Source: Saprospiraceae bacterium (GTDB lineage: Bacteria > Bacteroidota > Bacteroidia > Chitinophagales > Saprospiraceae). From it: a stretch of 64,000 nucleotides of DNA. The notes under the pieces are model-generated. The model searched no databases, was not told the origin of the DNA, and saw nothing but the letters and a program-made list of their open reading frames with translations. Positions 28,007 through 37,428 of this stretch are shown here, one piece after another. Every line of letters starts with the position of its first letter. The stretch's first letter is position 1. The position numbers and the translations under genes were made by a program. Location of the stretch: NCBI GenBank assembly GCA_020629515.1, contig JAHDDE010000010.1, positions 15,227 through 79,226 of the forward strand, in the 5' to 3' direction.

Positions 28007-29515
28007 ATGAAGTCACTGTTTATCAAACCATACGCTCTATACATTAAGAAAGAGGTAAAGAATATAAGATGTAACGCCCTAAAAGATCAGAACAAATGGT
28101 TCAATCAATTGGTCAAAAGAGCGGTAACAACGCAATATGGTAAGGATCATCAATTTGATCGAATAAAAACTTATCAGGATTATAAAGAAGCCGTCCCTAT
28201 AGTTGATTACGAAAAGGGGCGTCATTATTTTGATCAAATCAAAGAAGCTCAACCCAATATCACTTGGCCTGGCCAACCAAAGTATTTTGCTAAAACCTCA
28301 GGCACCACCTCTGGTGTAAAATATATCCCAATCAGTCGAGATAGTATCTCTAATCATATTAATACTGCACGTTCAGCTCTTTTGAATTATGCGGCTCACC
28401 ACAATAACTCCAAAATATTTGATGGTAAGGTTATATTCTTGTCAGGCTCTCCTACTCTATTAGAGACTAATGGTATAGCTACCGGGAGACTTTCTGGTAT
28501 AGTCAATCACGAAGTACCTAGATGGATCAAAGGCAATCAACTCCCCAGTTATCCAACCAACTGTATAGAAGATTGGGAAGAAAAGCTAGATAAAATTGTG
28601 GAAGAGACCATCCATCAAGATATGAGATTGATTAGTGGGATCCCCCCTTGGGTGCAGATGTATTTTGAGAGAATTCTCAGTCTATCCAACAAGGGTAGCA
28701 TTCTCGAAGTCTTTCCCAATCTTCAACTTTTCGTTTATGGAGGAGTGAACTACGAACCCTATAGATCAGCCATTGAAGCCTTAATAGGTGATCGAATTGA
28801 TTCTTTAGAGACCTATCCAGCTTCTGAAGGATTTTTGGCTTTTCAGGATACCATAGAGCATAAAGGATTGTTGCTCAACACTAATTCTGGCATTTTTTAC
28901 GAATTCATTCCGCTACAACACATACACGATCAAGATCCACCAAGATATCAATTAAGTGAAGTTGAATTAGATAAAGACTATGTCCTTATCATTAATAGCA
29001 ATGCAGGTCTTTGGGGTTATAATTTAGGAGACACAGTTCGATTTGTTAGTATAGACCCATATAGATTGATAGTAAGCGGACGCGTCAAACATTTCATTTC
29101 TGCCTTCGGTGAGCACGTCATAGCTAAGGAAGTGGAGCAAGCTTTGCTAGAATCACTGCCTTCTACCATTAGTATCCGAGAGTTCACTGTAGCACCTCAA
29201 GTAAATCCGCCCAAGCAAGAAAAACCATATCATGAATGGTTTATTGAGTTCGAAAAACCAGTCAATGCCCTGACTGGACTTGCTAAGAAAATTGATTCTG
29301 CCCTAAGAAATCAAAATATCTATTACGATGATTTGATCAAAGGGGGTATCCTTCAACCTCTTAAGATACGTCCTTTAAAACCAAACGCTTTTAGAACATT
29401 GATGCACAAAAGAGGTAAGCTAGGTGGACAAAACAAGGTACCTCGATTAAGTAATGATCGAAAAATTGCAAACGACCTTTACAATTATGAGCTAGTAGAA
29501 TTAAATATTTCATAA
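28007..29515 (+). CDS. GH3-family acyl-adenylate (auxin-conjugase-like) protein
   Basis: The 502-residue protein belongs to the GH3 family, best known from plants, where members adenylate jasmonate or auxin and join it to amino acids. The ATP-binding P loop FAKTSGTTSGVKYIPIS, the YPASEGFLAFQ motif and the NLGDTVRFVSIDPYRLIVSGRVKHFIS hinge are conserved. Bacteroidota homologues are common and their substrate is unknown. The start lies 8 bp after hscA, and the two probably form an operon. An acyl-acid amido synthetase activity is inference. Confidence 0.88.
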   Translation: MKSLFIKPYALYIKKEVKNIRCNALKDQNKWFNQLVKRAVTTQYGKDHQFDRIKTYQDYKEAVPIVDYEKGRHYFDQIKEAQPNITWPGQPKYFAKTSGTTSGVKYIPISRDSISNHINTARSALLNYAAHHNNSKIFDGKVIFLSGSPTLLETNGIATGRLSGIVNHEVPRWIKGNQLPSYPTNCIEDWEEKLDKIVEETIHQDMRLISGIPPWVQMYFERILSLSNKGSILEVFPNLQLFVYGGVNYEPYRSAIEALIGDRIDSLETYPASEGFLAFQDTIEHKGLLLNTNSGIFYEFIPLQHIHDQDPPRYQLSEVELDKDYVLIINSNAGLWGYNLGDTVRFVSIDPYRLIVSGRVKHFISAFGEHVIAKEVEQALLESLPSTISIREFTVAPQVNPPKQEKPYHEWFIEFEKPVNALTGLAKKIDSALRNQNIYYDDLIKGGILQPLKIRPLKPNAFRTLMHKRGKLGGQNKVPRLSNDRKIANDLYNYELVELNIS

Positions 29516-29564
29516 AATTTCTCCGAGAATCAAGCACTATAAGAAATATACGTTTGAAATACTA

Positions 29565-29595
29565 TTGTAAAGACAGTAATAAAACTCTAATTTTG
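29565..29595 (+). promoter_or_regulatory. Bacteroidota-type promoter (TTG-N20-TAATTTTG) for bamD operon
   Basis: TTG at 29565-29567 and TAATTTTG at 29588-29595 are separated by 20 bp, matching the phylum's -33/-7 consensus. The expected start of transcription near 29600 argues against the longer bamD frame starting at 29554 and for an ATG at 29602-29611. Confidence 0.65.
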
Positions 29596-29610
29596 CGGCC
29601 CATGATGAAT

Positions 29611-30411
29611 ATGCGCAATTTATTCTTTTCAACACTTTTATTAATTTCTTTTGCATCTTGCAAATCTGATTTTGAGAGAATCAGAACAAGTAGTAACGTG
29701 GAGGCAATCTACGAGGCGGCAGATGCATATGTTGAGGCTGAAGAATATAATAAAGCCATCTTACTTTATGAGATGATAATACCTTCTTATCGAGGCAAAT
29801 CAGAGGCTGAGGATTTAAATTATAAATTCGCTGAAACCCATTTTAAAAATGGGAACTATGTTCTTAGTTCGCATTACTTCAAAACATTTGCAGATACATA
29901 TACCTCTTCGCCCAAACGTGAAGAAGCTCTATTTCGTAATGCCTACTCCGAATATCGTCAAGCTCCTTTTATAGAATTGGATCAGACGAATTCAAATGCT
30001 GCAATAGAAGCCTTTCAATTATTCGTCAACAGTTTTCCTGAAAGCGAAAAAGTGAATGAAGCGAATAAGTACATGGATGAACTGAGAGCTAAGTTGGAAG
30101 AAAAAGCATTTAAATCGGGAGAGCTTTATTATAATTTAAAAAATTATAATTCGGCCATTCAAACCTTGGAGAACATGTTAAAGGATTTTCCAGGATCAAA
30201 ATTATCAGAAGAAGCCTATTTTCTGATTGCTAAAGCAAGTCACGAGTGGGCAGATAAAAGTATATATACACGACAAGAGGAACGTTTTAACAAAACCATG
30301 AAGAGGTGTGACTTATTCCTGAAAAAATTTCCTGGTTCGGAGTATGGCGAAAAAATTGAAGATTATAAAATCAAATGCCAGAAGGCAATAAATAGTTTAA
30401 CAAATGGCTGA
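29611..30411 (+). CDS. bamD: Outer-membrane assembly lipoprotein BamD
   Basis: From ATG 29611 the product has 266 residues. A lipoprotein signal (MRNLFFSTLLLISFASC, Cys17) precedes TPR-like helical repeats (about 30-250: AEEYNKAILLYEMII, FKNGNYVLSSHYFKTF, LKNYNSAIQTLENMLKDFPGS). BamD is the essential lipoprotein partner of BamA in inserting beta-barrel proteins into the outer membrane. Earlier in-frame Mets at 29602 and 29605 are possible, but the promoter places the mRNA start just before them. Its last codons overlap the next gene by 8 bp, and the cluster with rpoZ, coaBC and the DUF4835 gene is typical of Bacteroidota. Confidence 0.88.
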   Translation: MRNLFFSTLLLISFASCKSDFERIRTSSNVEAIYEAADAYVEAEEYNKAILLYEMIIPSYRGKSEAEDLNYKFAETHFKNGNYVLSSHYFKTFADTYTSSPKREEALFRNAYSEYRQAPFIELDQTNSNAAIEAFQLFVNSFPESEKVNEANKYMDELRAKLEEKAFKSGELYYNLKNYNSAIQTLENMLKDFPGSKLSEEAYFLIAKASHEWADKSIYTRQEERFNKTMKRCDLFLKKFPGSEYGEKIEDYKIKCQKAINSLTNG

Positions 30412-30748
30412 TATAAAAACTCAGGTACAAGGTATTGATCCTAATTTAAAAGCTCGTGATCTGGCAGATATGTCGAAAAGAACGAGTAATATTTATGAGT
30501 CTATAAACATAATAGGTACAAGAGCTCGAGAGCTTAACATCGCTATTAAAACAGAACTTCAGGGAAAACTCGAAGAATTCGCTGTTACCACTGATACCAT
30601 TGAGGAAATTCAAGAAAACAAAGAACAAATTGAGATTTCTAAGTTTTATGAAAAACTTCCTAATCCTTCAGTAATTGCTACTAATGAATTTTTGGATGAA
30701 AGGTTAGATTATCTATATAAGGATAATGTAGACGAAAGAGACTACTAA
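30404..30748 (+). CDS. rpoZ: RNA polymerase omega (Rpb6-like) subunit
   Basis: The 114-residue protein matches the Bacteroidota form of the omega/Rpb6 family. The core DLADMSKRTSNIYESINIIGTRARELN corresponds to the conserved omega segment that latches onto the beta' C-terminus. The acidic C-terminal half (about 60-114) is a lineage extension. It overlaps bamD by 8 bp, and coaBC follows after 33 bp, so it is part of the same operon. Confidence 0.88.
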   Translation: MADIKTQVQGIDPNLKARDLADMSKRTSNIYESINIIGTRARELNIAIKTELQGKLEEFAVTTDTIEEIQENKEQIEISKFYEKLPNPSVIATNEFLDERLDYLYKDNVDERDY

Positions 30749-30781
30749 GATCAGGCATTCTTCAAAACTGATCTTTAGCAA

Positions 30782-31966
30782 GTGTCTAAAAAAATCATAC
30801 TTGGTGTAAGCGGCAGTATAGCCGTCTATAAATCTGTCTATTTGGTAAGGTTGCTTATCAAATCAGGTTATGATGTCAAAGTAGTTATGACACCTGCTGC
30901 AACTAAATTTGTCAGTGCTCTAACATTTGCTACTATCTCAAAAAATCCAGTAAGCCTCAATATAATTGATAAAGATACCTGGAGTAATCATGTTGAATTA
31001 GGATTGTGGGCTGATGCTATGTTGATAGCACCAGCTACGGCTTCAACTTTATCGAAGTTATCGACTGGATTATCTGATAATATGCTCATTGCTACTTATC
31101 TCAGTGCTAAATGTCCAGTTTTTATCGCCCCTGCAATGGATTTAGATATGTGGAAGCATCCTTCTACAAGATCTAACATTACCGCTCTTCAATCTTATGG
31201 TAATTATATCATTCCTGTAGGGACCGGCGAATTAGCAAGTGGGCTTATAGGTGATGGAAGACTGGCTGAACCTGACGATATACTTCGCTACTTGAATGAG
31301 GCACTCATCAATAAAGATCTCAAAGGAAAAAAAGTAATAATCACCGCCGGACCTACTCAAGAGGCACTCGACCCCGTAAGGTTCTTATCTAATCATAGCA
31401 CTGGGAAAATGGGTATATGTCTTGCAGAAGAATGTGCCATACGAGGGGCAAAGGTAACTCTCATATTAGGCCCAACACATCTCCAATGCAACCACCCTGA
31501 GGTGAAAACGATCAAAATTTCTACTGCCCAAGACATGTATGATGTAGCTGTAGAAGAGTTTAAGAGTAGTAGTATAGCTATAATGGCAGCTGCCGTCGCA
31601 GATTATCGACCTAAAAATACATCCGCTCAAAAGATCAAGAAAAAAAACAATGATATGTCTATTGAGCTCGAGAGAACTCCAGATATAGCTAAAACTTTAG
31701 GAGAGAATAAGACCCATGAACAATATACAATCGGCTTCGCTCTAGAAACACACAATGCACTAGAAAATGCAAAGGGAAAATTAAAACGTAAAAACTTCGA
31801 TTTAATCGTATTGAATTCATTAGAAGATAAAGGAGCTGGATTTAAACACAATACTAATAAGGTTTCTATCGTCAATAAGAGTGGAGATGTGGAAGAGTAT
31901 CCATTAAAGCCCAAACAACAAGTTGCAATTGATATAATTGATCAACTGATAAGCATTATGAATTAA
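30782..31966 (+). CDS. coaBC: Bifunctional phosphopantothenoylcysteine decarboxylase / phosphopantothenate-cysteine ligase
   Basis: The 394-residue protein starts at GTG 30782. The CoaC flavoprotein half (1-175) has GVSGSIAVYKSVYLVR, active-site His70 in NHVELGLWAD, and the PAMDLDMW motif. The CoaB half (about 180-394) has KKVIITAGPTQEALDPVRFLSNHSTGKMG and AAAVADYRPK. Together they make 4'-phosphopantetheine from phosphopantothenate and cysteine in CoA synthesis. At the E. coli Cys158 position (ACGD loop) this protein has Ser153 in ELASGLIGDGR. The frame is otherwise complete. It follows rpoZ in the bamD operon. Confidence 0.92.
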   Translation: MSKKIILGVSGSIAVYKSVYLVRLLIKSGYDVKVVMTPAATKFVSALTFATISKNPVSLNIIDKDTWSNHVELGLWADAMLIAPATASTLSKLSTGLSDNMLIATYLSAKCPVFIAPAMDLDMWKHPSTRSNITALQSYGNYIIPVGTGELASGLIGDGRLAEPDDILRYLNEALINKDLKGKKVIITAGPTQEALDPVRFLSNHSTGKMGICLAEECAIRGAKVTLILGPTHLQCNHPEVKTIKISTAQDMYDVAVEEFKSSSIAIMAAAVADYRPKNTSAQKIKKKNNDMSIELERTPDIAKTLGENKTHEQYTIGFALETHNALENAKGKLKRKNFDLIVLNSLEDKGAGFKHNTNKVSIVNKSGDVEEYPLKPKQQVAIDIIDQLISIMN

Positions 31967-31980
31967 GCTTACCCTCAACT

Positions 31981-32889
31981 ATGAATTCTAAGAATATTAT
32001 TTCTCTACTTCTTATTTTTTTCGTTGGCCTGAAATGTGCTACGGCGCAAGAATTCAAGCTTGAAGTAAGTGTAAACGCGCCTAGCTTGAAAATAGCTGAT
32101 CCCAAAAGTGTCAAAACTTTAGAAAAGGCTATTAGAGAATTCTTCAATGATAGAAAATGGACTTCAGATGATTTTGAGTCAGAGGAGTTGATTGAAGGAT
32201 CAATACAGATTAATATCAAAGATGACCCATCCGCTAATTCATTTATAGCTGATATGTATATCAGTACAGGTCGACCGGTGTATAATAGTAATTATACATC
32301 ACCCATACTTAATCATGTAGATAGAGATATCTCCTTTAATTATACAGAAGGAGATCCTATAAGAGATAACAGAAGTACCTTCACAGACAATCTATCCTCA
32401 ATTTTAACCTTTTATGCGTACGTGATATTAGGATTTGATTATGATACATTTAGTTTATTAGGTGGAGAAGAGCACTTCAAAACAGCAAATAATATTGTCG
32501 CCAACATCCCGCCAAATATCTCAAGTAGTGATCGTAACTGGTCTTCATTAGGAGGAGACCGAAATAGATATTGGTTAATGGAGAACCTTTTGAACGCCCG
32601 AGTTAAAAGATACAGAGAAGCTATATATAGTTACCATAGGCAGGGATTGGATAAAATTGAAAATGATGCTACAGTATCAAAAGCAATAATGCTTAGCGCT
32701 CTAAAGCAGATAGGCAAGGTCAACGAAACCTATCCCAACTCCATGATAATTCAGATGTTTTCTAATAGTAAAAGAGCAGAAATACTCGAAGTATTTAAAA
32801 ATTCTGTCAAATCTGAGCAACGAAAAGTTTTTGATATTATGGCGAGTATCGATCCGGCGCAGTCAGACTTTTTAAAAGAACTGAGGTAA
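31981..32889 (+). CDS. DUF4835 family exported protein
   Basis: The 302-residue protein has a signal peptide (MNSKNIISLLLIFFVGLKCATAQ) and the DUF4835 core: LEVSVNAPSL, a FDYDTFSLLGGEEHF segment and NRYWLMENLLNARVKRYREAIYSYHRQGLD. The function of the family is not known. It regularly follows coaBC in Bacteroidota, and here the gap is 14 bp, so it belongs to the bamD-rpoZ-coaBC operon. The recN gene that often comes next in this cluster is absent; instead rbfA converges from the other strand. Confidence 0.9.
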   Translation: MNSKNIISLLLIFFVGLKCATAQEFKLEVSVNAPSLKIADPKSVKTLEKAIREFFNDRKWTSDDFESEELIEGSIQINIKDDPSANSFIADMYISTGRPVYNSNYTSPILNHVDRDISFNYTEGDPIRDNRSTFTDNLSSILTFYAYVILGFDYDTFSLLGGEEHFKTANNIVANIPPNISSSDRNWSSLGGDRNRYWLMENLLNARVKRYREAIYSYHRQGLDKIENDATVSKAIMLSALKQIGKVNETYPNSMIIQMFSNSKRAEILEVFKNSVKSEQRKVFDIMASIDPAQSDFLKELR

Positions 32890-32892
32890 TAA

Positions 32893-33240
32893 TTACTTTA
32901 TAGAGTCAAACAGTTCATTAAGTTTATACATCTCATCAAGAGTGTCATCGAGATAAATATCAATTCGAGGAATTCGCCTGACGTGTTTTTTAATTCTCTG
33001 TGTAAGTTGCTGCTTAAATCTCGTCATGTTCTCACGTGCTTGTAAAAGAACAGCTTCTTTATTCTCTGTGTTGTACACACTGATATAGATTTTAGCCATT
33101 CCGAGGTCTGGAGTCATGATAACCTTGGTAACCGAAACCAATACTTCTGAGTCAAAGATATAGGTACCTTCTTCTCTCAATACAACACTAAAATGTCTCT
33201 TAATAAGTTCGCCTGCTTGTAACTGTCGTCTTGACTCCAT
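32893..33240 (-). CDS. rbfA: 30S ribosome-binding factor RbfA
   Basis: The 115-residue single KH-like domain protein begins SRRQLQAGELIKRHFSVVLRE, the RbfA N-terminal signature. It contains VTKVIMTPDLGMAKIYISVY and ends with a helix containing IPRIDIYLDDTLDEMYKLNELFDSI. It binds immature 30S subunits and aids 16S rRNA 5'-end maturation. It is transcribed alone, converging with the DUF4835 gene and divergent from recG. Confidence 0.93.
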   Translation of the reverse strand: MESRRQLQAGELIKRHFSVVLREEGTYIFDSEVLVSVTKVIMTPDLGMAKIYISVYNTENKEAVLLQARENMTRFKQQLTQRIKKHVRRIPRIDIYLDDTLDEMYKLNELFDSIK

Positions 33241-33345
33241 TCTTCACTTTTTTACAAAAGTATAGTTTTTTGATATCAAAGACATTCTATCTAATTACCC
33301 CTTAAGAATAAAAAGATTTTCTTGCGATAAACCTATTTTTATAGC

Positions 33346-35445
33346 GTGAGTAGAGTATTGTCACAAAAGATAGAATTTGTTAAAGGTGTTGGAGAAAATA
33401 GAGCTAAGCTTCTCCAAGAAGAGTTAAACATAAAAACGGTCGATGATTATCTCAACATATTTCCTTTTAGATATGATGATCGTTCAAGCTTTCAATTGAT
33501 TAAGGATATCCGAAATGATGAAAATGTACAACTACGAGGAGAAATAGTCAGTATCGATAAAATACGAGGAAAAAAGTCAAACAGATTAAAAGCCACCTTC
33601 AAAGACTCAACTGGATTTATAGAACTTACTTGGTTTAGAGGGATCAAATGGATAGCGGATAACCTCCAGATGAATGTACCTTATGTACTCTATGGAAAAG
33701 TCAATCAATATGCTGGGAAAAAGAGCATCCCTCATCCTGAATTAGAGCACGAACAAAAGTTTAATCAAAATGCTAATTTTCTTTCCATTTATCCTTCAAC
33801 CGAAAAATTGAATCAAAGAGGAGTATCAATGAAGATAAGACGCTCCATCTTGAGAAACATATTCGCTCTAATAAGTAAAGGAGACATTGTTGAGACGCTA
33901 CCCGAACATTTGATAAAACAACTAAAACTCTGCACACGATACGAAAGCTACTATTGGATACATCTGCCTAATAGGCAAGAAGAAATACTATCAGCAACCA
34001 ATCGAATGAAGTTTGAAGAATTATTATTTCTTCAGCTCAGAATATTACAGCAGAAAAAACAGAGAGACCTACAGCTCATTGGATTAAACTTTGAAATTGT
34101 AGGAAAATACTTTAATAAGTTTTACAATGAAAAACTCGCTTTTGAGCTGACCTCCGCCCAAAAAAGAGTCATAAAAGAAATCCGAAGAGATATGGGTAGA
34201 GGAATTCAGATGAATCGTCTACTCCAAGGTGATGTCGGCAGCGGCAAGACCATCGTATCCTTAATGGCTATGCTTATAGCTATAGATAATGGTTATCAAG
34301 CCTGTCTCTTAGCTCCAACACAGATCCTTGCACAACAGCATTATCAGTCCATAGTAGAATCTACTAAAGGCTTAGGGATCAGAATAGCTTATCTATCTGG
34401 GTCCGTTAAAGGGAAAACAAGAAAAGAGTTGCTACACTATCTACAAGAGGGCCATATAGATATTTTGATTGGAACTCATGCCGTATTAGAGGACAACGTA
34501 ATTTTTAAAAAATTAGGCCTGGCAGTAGCAGACGAGCAACACAGATTTGGAGTAGTACAGAGATCCAAGCTTTGGACTAAAAATAATGATATCCCTCCAC
34601 ATATATTGGTTATGACCGCTACACCCATACCTCGCACTCTCGCAATGACAGCATATGGTGATCTTGATGTATCTATAATTGATGAATTACCACCTGGGCG
34701 CAAAGCCGTAAAAACAATTCATAAAAATGATGCTTACAGGAGCTTCGTTACCAAATTTATGAAAGAAGAGATTAGAAAAGGAAGACAAATATATATCGTA
34801 TATCCCTTGATAGATGAATCTGAGAATCTCGACCTCCAAAATCTTCAAACTGGATACGAAGAGTTATTGCAGAGCTTTCCTAAACCAGAATATCAAATCA
34901 CTGTAGTTCATGGCAGGATGAAACCTCAAGACAAAGATTTAGAAATGCAAAGGTTTGTATCTGGTAAAGCCCAAATCATGGTCGCCACAACGGTTATAGA
35001 AGTAGGAGTAAATGTGCCTAATGCCTCAGTGATGATCATAGAAAATGCAGAGCGTTTTGGCCTCTCTCAATTGCATCAATTAAGAGGTCGTGTCGGGAGA
35101 GGAGCAGATCAATCTTATTGTATTTTAATGACTAAAACGAGGTTAAGCAAATATGCTCAAGAGCGCATTAATACTATGTGTCAAACCAATGATGGGTTTA
35201 AAATTGCCGAGGTTGATATGAAGCTTAGAGGTCCTGGTGACATAGATGGTATACAACAATCAGGTGTAATGGATCTTAAGATAGCTGATATCTCACATGA
35301 TAGTAGGATTATGGAGACAGCACGGCATTTCGCCATAAATATACTTGACAAAGATCCAAATTTGGAGCAACCTACTCATTTAGCCTTAAAGAATCATTTA
35401 AGTAGACTTAGACTAAAAAATAAAAATTGGGGTAGAATTTCGTAG
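33346..35445 (+). CDS. recG: ATP-dependent DNA helicase RecG
   Basis: The 699-residue protein starts at GTG 33346. An N-terminal wedge/OB domain (about 55-150) binds branched DNA. The helicase core has motif I LLQGDVGSGKTIVSL, motif II VADEQHRFGV (DEQH box), motif III VMTATPIPRTLAMTAYGD and motif VI QLRGRVGRGADQSYC. RecG remodels stalled forks and Holliday junctions. The length is normal. It is monocistronic; a 9-bp perfect hairpin follows. Confidence 0.95.
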   Translation: MSRVLSQKIEFVKGVGENRAKLLQEELNIKTVDDYLNIFPFRYDDRSSFQLIKDIRNDENVQLRGEIVSIDKIRGKKSNRLKATFKDSTGFIELTWFRGIKWIADNLQMNVPYVLYGKVNQYAGKKSIPHPELEHEQKFNQNANFLSIYPSTEKLNQRGVSMKIRRSILRNIFALISKGDIVETLPEHLIKQLKLCTRYESYYWIHLPNRQEEILSATNRMKFEELLFLQLRILQQKKQRDLQLIGLNFEIVGKYFNKFYNEKLAFELTSAQKRVIKEIRRDMGRGIQMNRLLQGDVGSGKTIVSLMAMLIAIDNGYQACLLAPTQILAQQHYQSIVESTKGLGIRIAYLSGSVKGKTRKELLHYLQEGHIDILIGTHAVLEDNVIFKKLGLAVADEQHRFGVVQRSKLWTKNNDIPPHILVMTATPIPRTLAMTAYGDLDVSIIDELPPGRKAVKTIHKNDAYRSFVTKFMKEEIRKGRQIYIVYPLIDESENLDLQNLQTGYEELLQSFPKPEYQITVVHGRMKPQDKDLEMQRFVSGKAQIMVATTVIEVGVNVPNASVMIIENAERFGLSQLHQLRGRVGRGADQSYCILMTKTRLSKYAQERINTMCQTNDGFKIAEVDMKLRGPGDIDGIQQSGVMDLKIADISHDSRIMETARHFAINILDKDPNLEQPTHLALKNHLSRLRLKNKNWGRIS

Positions 35446-35488
35446 GGTTGATAGACTTCTTAATGGTCTAATAAGTGATTGAGTGGTT

Positions 35489-35510
35489 TATTATAGGGTT
35501 TCCTATAATA
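35489..35510. other. 9-bp perfect hairpin after recG
   Basis: TATTATAGG and CCTATAATA pair perfectly around GTTT. It lies 44 bp past recG and 53 bp before the DUF1800 start. There is no T-run, so it may be a weak terminator or an mRNA-end structure. Confidence 0.4.
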
Positions 35511-35562
35511 TAAACATTATATCACCACAGTATTTTTATCCTTATACCAATTGTTTATTTTG

Positions 35563-37419
35563 ATGCATTTAACCATTAAGTCTTGTTGTCATTTCTTTGG
35601 GTTGACCATGTTTATTATTGCTCTACCGTTTTCACTGTTGACAGGTCAATCAATTGTGCTTGGTATAGGTAATACAGAGGGTATAACTATAACAAGTAGT
35701 AATAATTCTGTAGTTAGTGGAGCAACTACCATGAGTCAAAGCGGATTCTTACCAAATCATAATAAATCATCCAGATTTCTATCTCAAGCAACCTTAGGGT
35801 ATAACATGGAAGAAATCGAAAAAGTGAATGAAATAGGCATTGAAGATTGGATAGATGAACAAATTAATCTTCCTATCAGCTATACATTTGAATCTGCTGT
35901 AAAGGCATATCACCAGCTAGTAAGAGATAGCTTAGTAAACAGAGATCCAACCATAGATCCTAATAGCATTTCTGCTTCGATAAGATATTGGGATTACGCT
36001 TGGTGGCAGTATCACATGACTCAGCCCGACCTATTAAGACAACGTATAGCTTTGGCTTTGTCTGAAATTTTGGTCATATCGACGAAATCAGGATTTGGAA
36101 ATGAGCCTTATGCATTCGGATCGTTTTATGATATACTTATGCGTCATTCCTTTGGAAATTATCGGGATATTTTACAAGAAGTCACCTATCATCCTGCCAT
36201 GGGTTCTTATCTCACTTATCTTGCCAACCCTAAATCTGATACCATACGTAATATTTTTCCTGATGAAAATTATGCCAGAGAAGTAATGCAATTATTTTCC
36301 ATCGGTTTGGATTCTTTAAATTTAGATGGGACAGTGGTGTATGATACTATCACTATCACTGCAGATAGCTTTCTTGTGGCAAAAGTTCCGACTTATGACA
36401 ACACTGACATTGCCGAATATTCTAAAATATTTACCGGATTAATATTTGGAGATCGAACATTAGATTCTAAAGGTTTCAAGACTAATGCGCTTAACGATAC
36501 GAGCTGGGCTCTGCCTATGCAGATGAATGACGCATATCATGAACCAGGATTGAAGTATTTATTCAATAATCAGAGCGTGGGCTCGCAAAATACAGTGGAT
36601 GGTGACCGTGATATATCAGAAGCTTTGGACAATTTGTTTGCACATCCTAATGTTGGGCCATTCATTTCAAAATTATTGATTCAGCGTCTCGTAACATCTA
36701 ATCCTTCACCTCAATATGTCGAGAGAGTAGCTAGTATGTTTAATAATAATGGTAATGGGATAAAAGGGGACTTGGCATCTACTGTAAGGGCTATTCTATT
36801 AGATCCTGAGGCATCTAATTGTCAAGCAAAAATGAACACTAAATATGGTATGATGCGTGAGCCGTTTATTAGATATGTACATAGCCTGAAGGCCTTTGAC
36901 TTAGCGACACAAAGTGGAAGACATAGAAACGCTATGCGAGATGTATACGACGATATAGAACAAAAGCCTTTTGCCTCACCAAGTGTATTTAATTTTTTCC
37001 AACAAGACTATCAGCCTATTGGCCCATTAGAACAGGAAGGACTTTTCGCACCTGAATTTCAAATTTCTAATAGCCAAACGATAATTGGCTATCTCAACGG
37101 ACTCAACCAGTGGATAGTCAGAGATGACCCTACCGATGAATGGGGATTATTTTCAAATGAAAATATTCCAGAAGATGAAAAAGCCTTTATTGATATATCA
37201 GACGAAATAGCACTAGCTGGAGATGATGACCAACTTCATATATTGGTAGATAGATTGAACATGCTTCTCGCACATGGCAATCTCTCCGCGACTTCTACTC
37301 AGTTAATCGTTGATGCATTGAAGAAATTTCCTTTAGCAAATGAAGGCGATATAGAAGACAGGACACGCATTGCCATATATATGGTCATGTCCTCTCCTGA
37401 GTATATAATAAACAGATAA
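35563..37419 (+). CDS. DUF1800 family exported protein
   Basis: From ATG 35563 the protein has 618 residues. A signal peptide reaches about residue 29 (LPFSLLTGQ). The rest is the helical DUF1800 domain: RFLSQATLGYNMEEIEKVNEIGIEDWIDEQI, RQRIALALSEILVIS, ENYAREVMQLFSIGLDSLN, VGPFISKLLIQRLVTSNPS and KYGMMREPFIRYV. An insertion carries GDRDISEALD. The function of the family is unknown. The gene is followed 9 bp later by a DUF1501 gene, the standard partner, and by a PA14-like protein, so the three form one operon. The longer frame from 35551 uses a TTG and is not preferred. Confidence 0.9.
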   Translation: MHLTIKSCCHFFGLTMFIIALPFSLLTGQSIVLGIGNTEGITITSSNNSVVSGATTMSQSGFLPNHNKSSRFLSQATLGYNMEEIEKVNEIGIEDWIDEQINLPISYTFESAVKAYHQLVRDSLVNRDPTIDPNSISASIRYWDYAWWQYHMTQPDLLRQRIALALSEILVISTKSGFGNEPYAFGSFYDILMRHSFGNYRDILQEVTYHPAMGSYLTYLANPKSDTIRNIFPDENYAREVMQLFSIGLDSLNLDGTVVYDTITITADSFLVAKVPTYDNTDIAEYSKIFTGLIFGDRTLDSKGFKTNALNDTSWALPMQMNDAYHEPGLKYLFNNQSVGSQNTVDGDRDISEALDNLFAHPNVGPFISKLLIQRLVTSNPSPQYVERVASMFNNNGNGIKGDLASTVRAILLDPEASNCQAKMNTKYGMMREPFIRYVHSLKAFDLATQSGRHRNAMRDVYDDIEQKPFASPSVFNFFQQDYQPIGPLEQEGLFAPEFQISNSQTIIGYLNGLNQWIVRDDPTDEWGLFSNENIPEDEKAFIDISDEIALAGDDDQLHILVDRLNMLLAHGNLSATSTQLIVDALKKFPLANEGDIEDRTRIAIYMVMSSPEYIINR

Positions 37420-37428
37420 GTCAATCTT

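Noticed and set aside
35541-35553. TTATACCAATTG shared with 6636-6647
   Set aside because: A repeated 12-mer is expected by chance in 64 kb of AT-rich DNA, and the two copies have opposite orientation relative to their genes.
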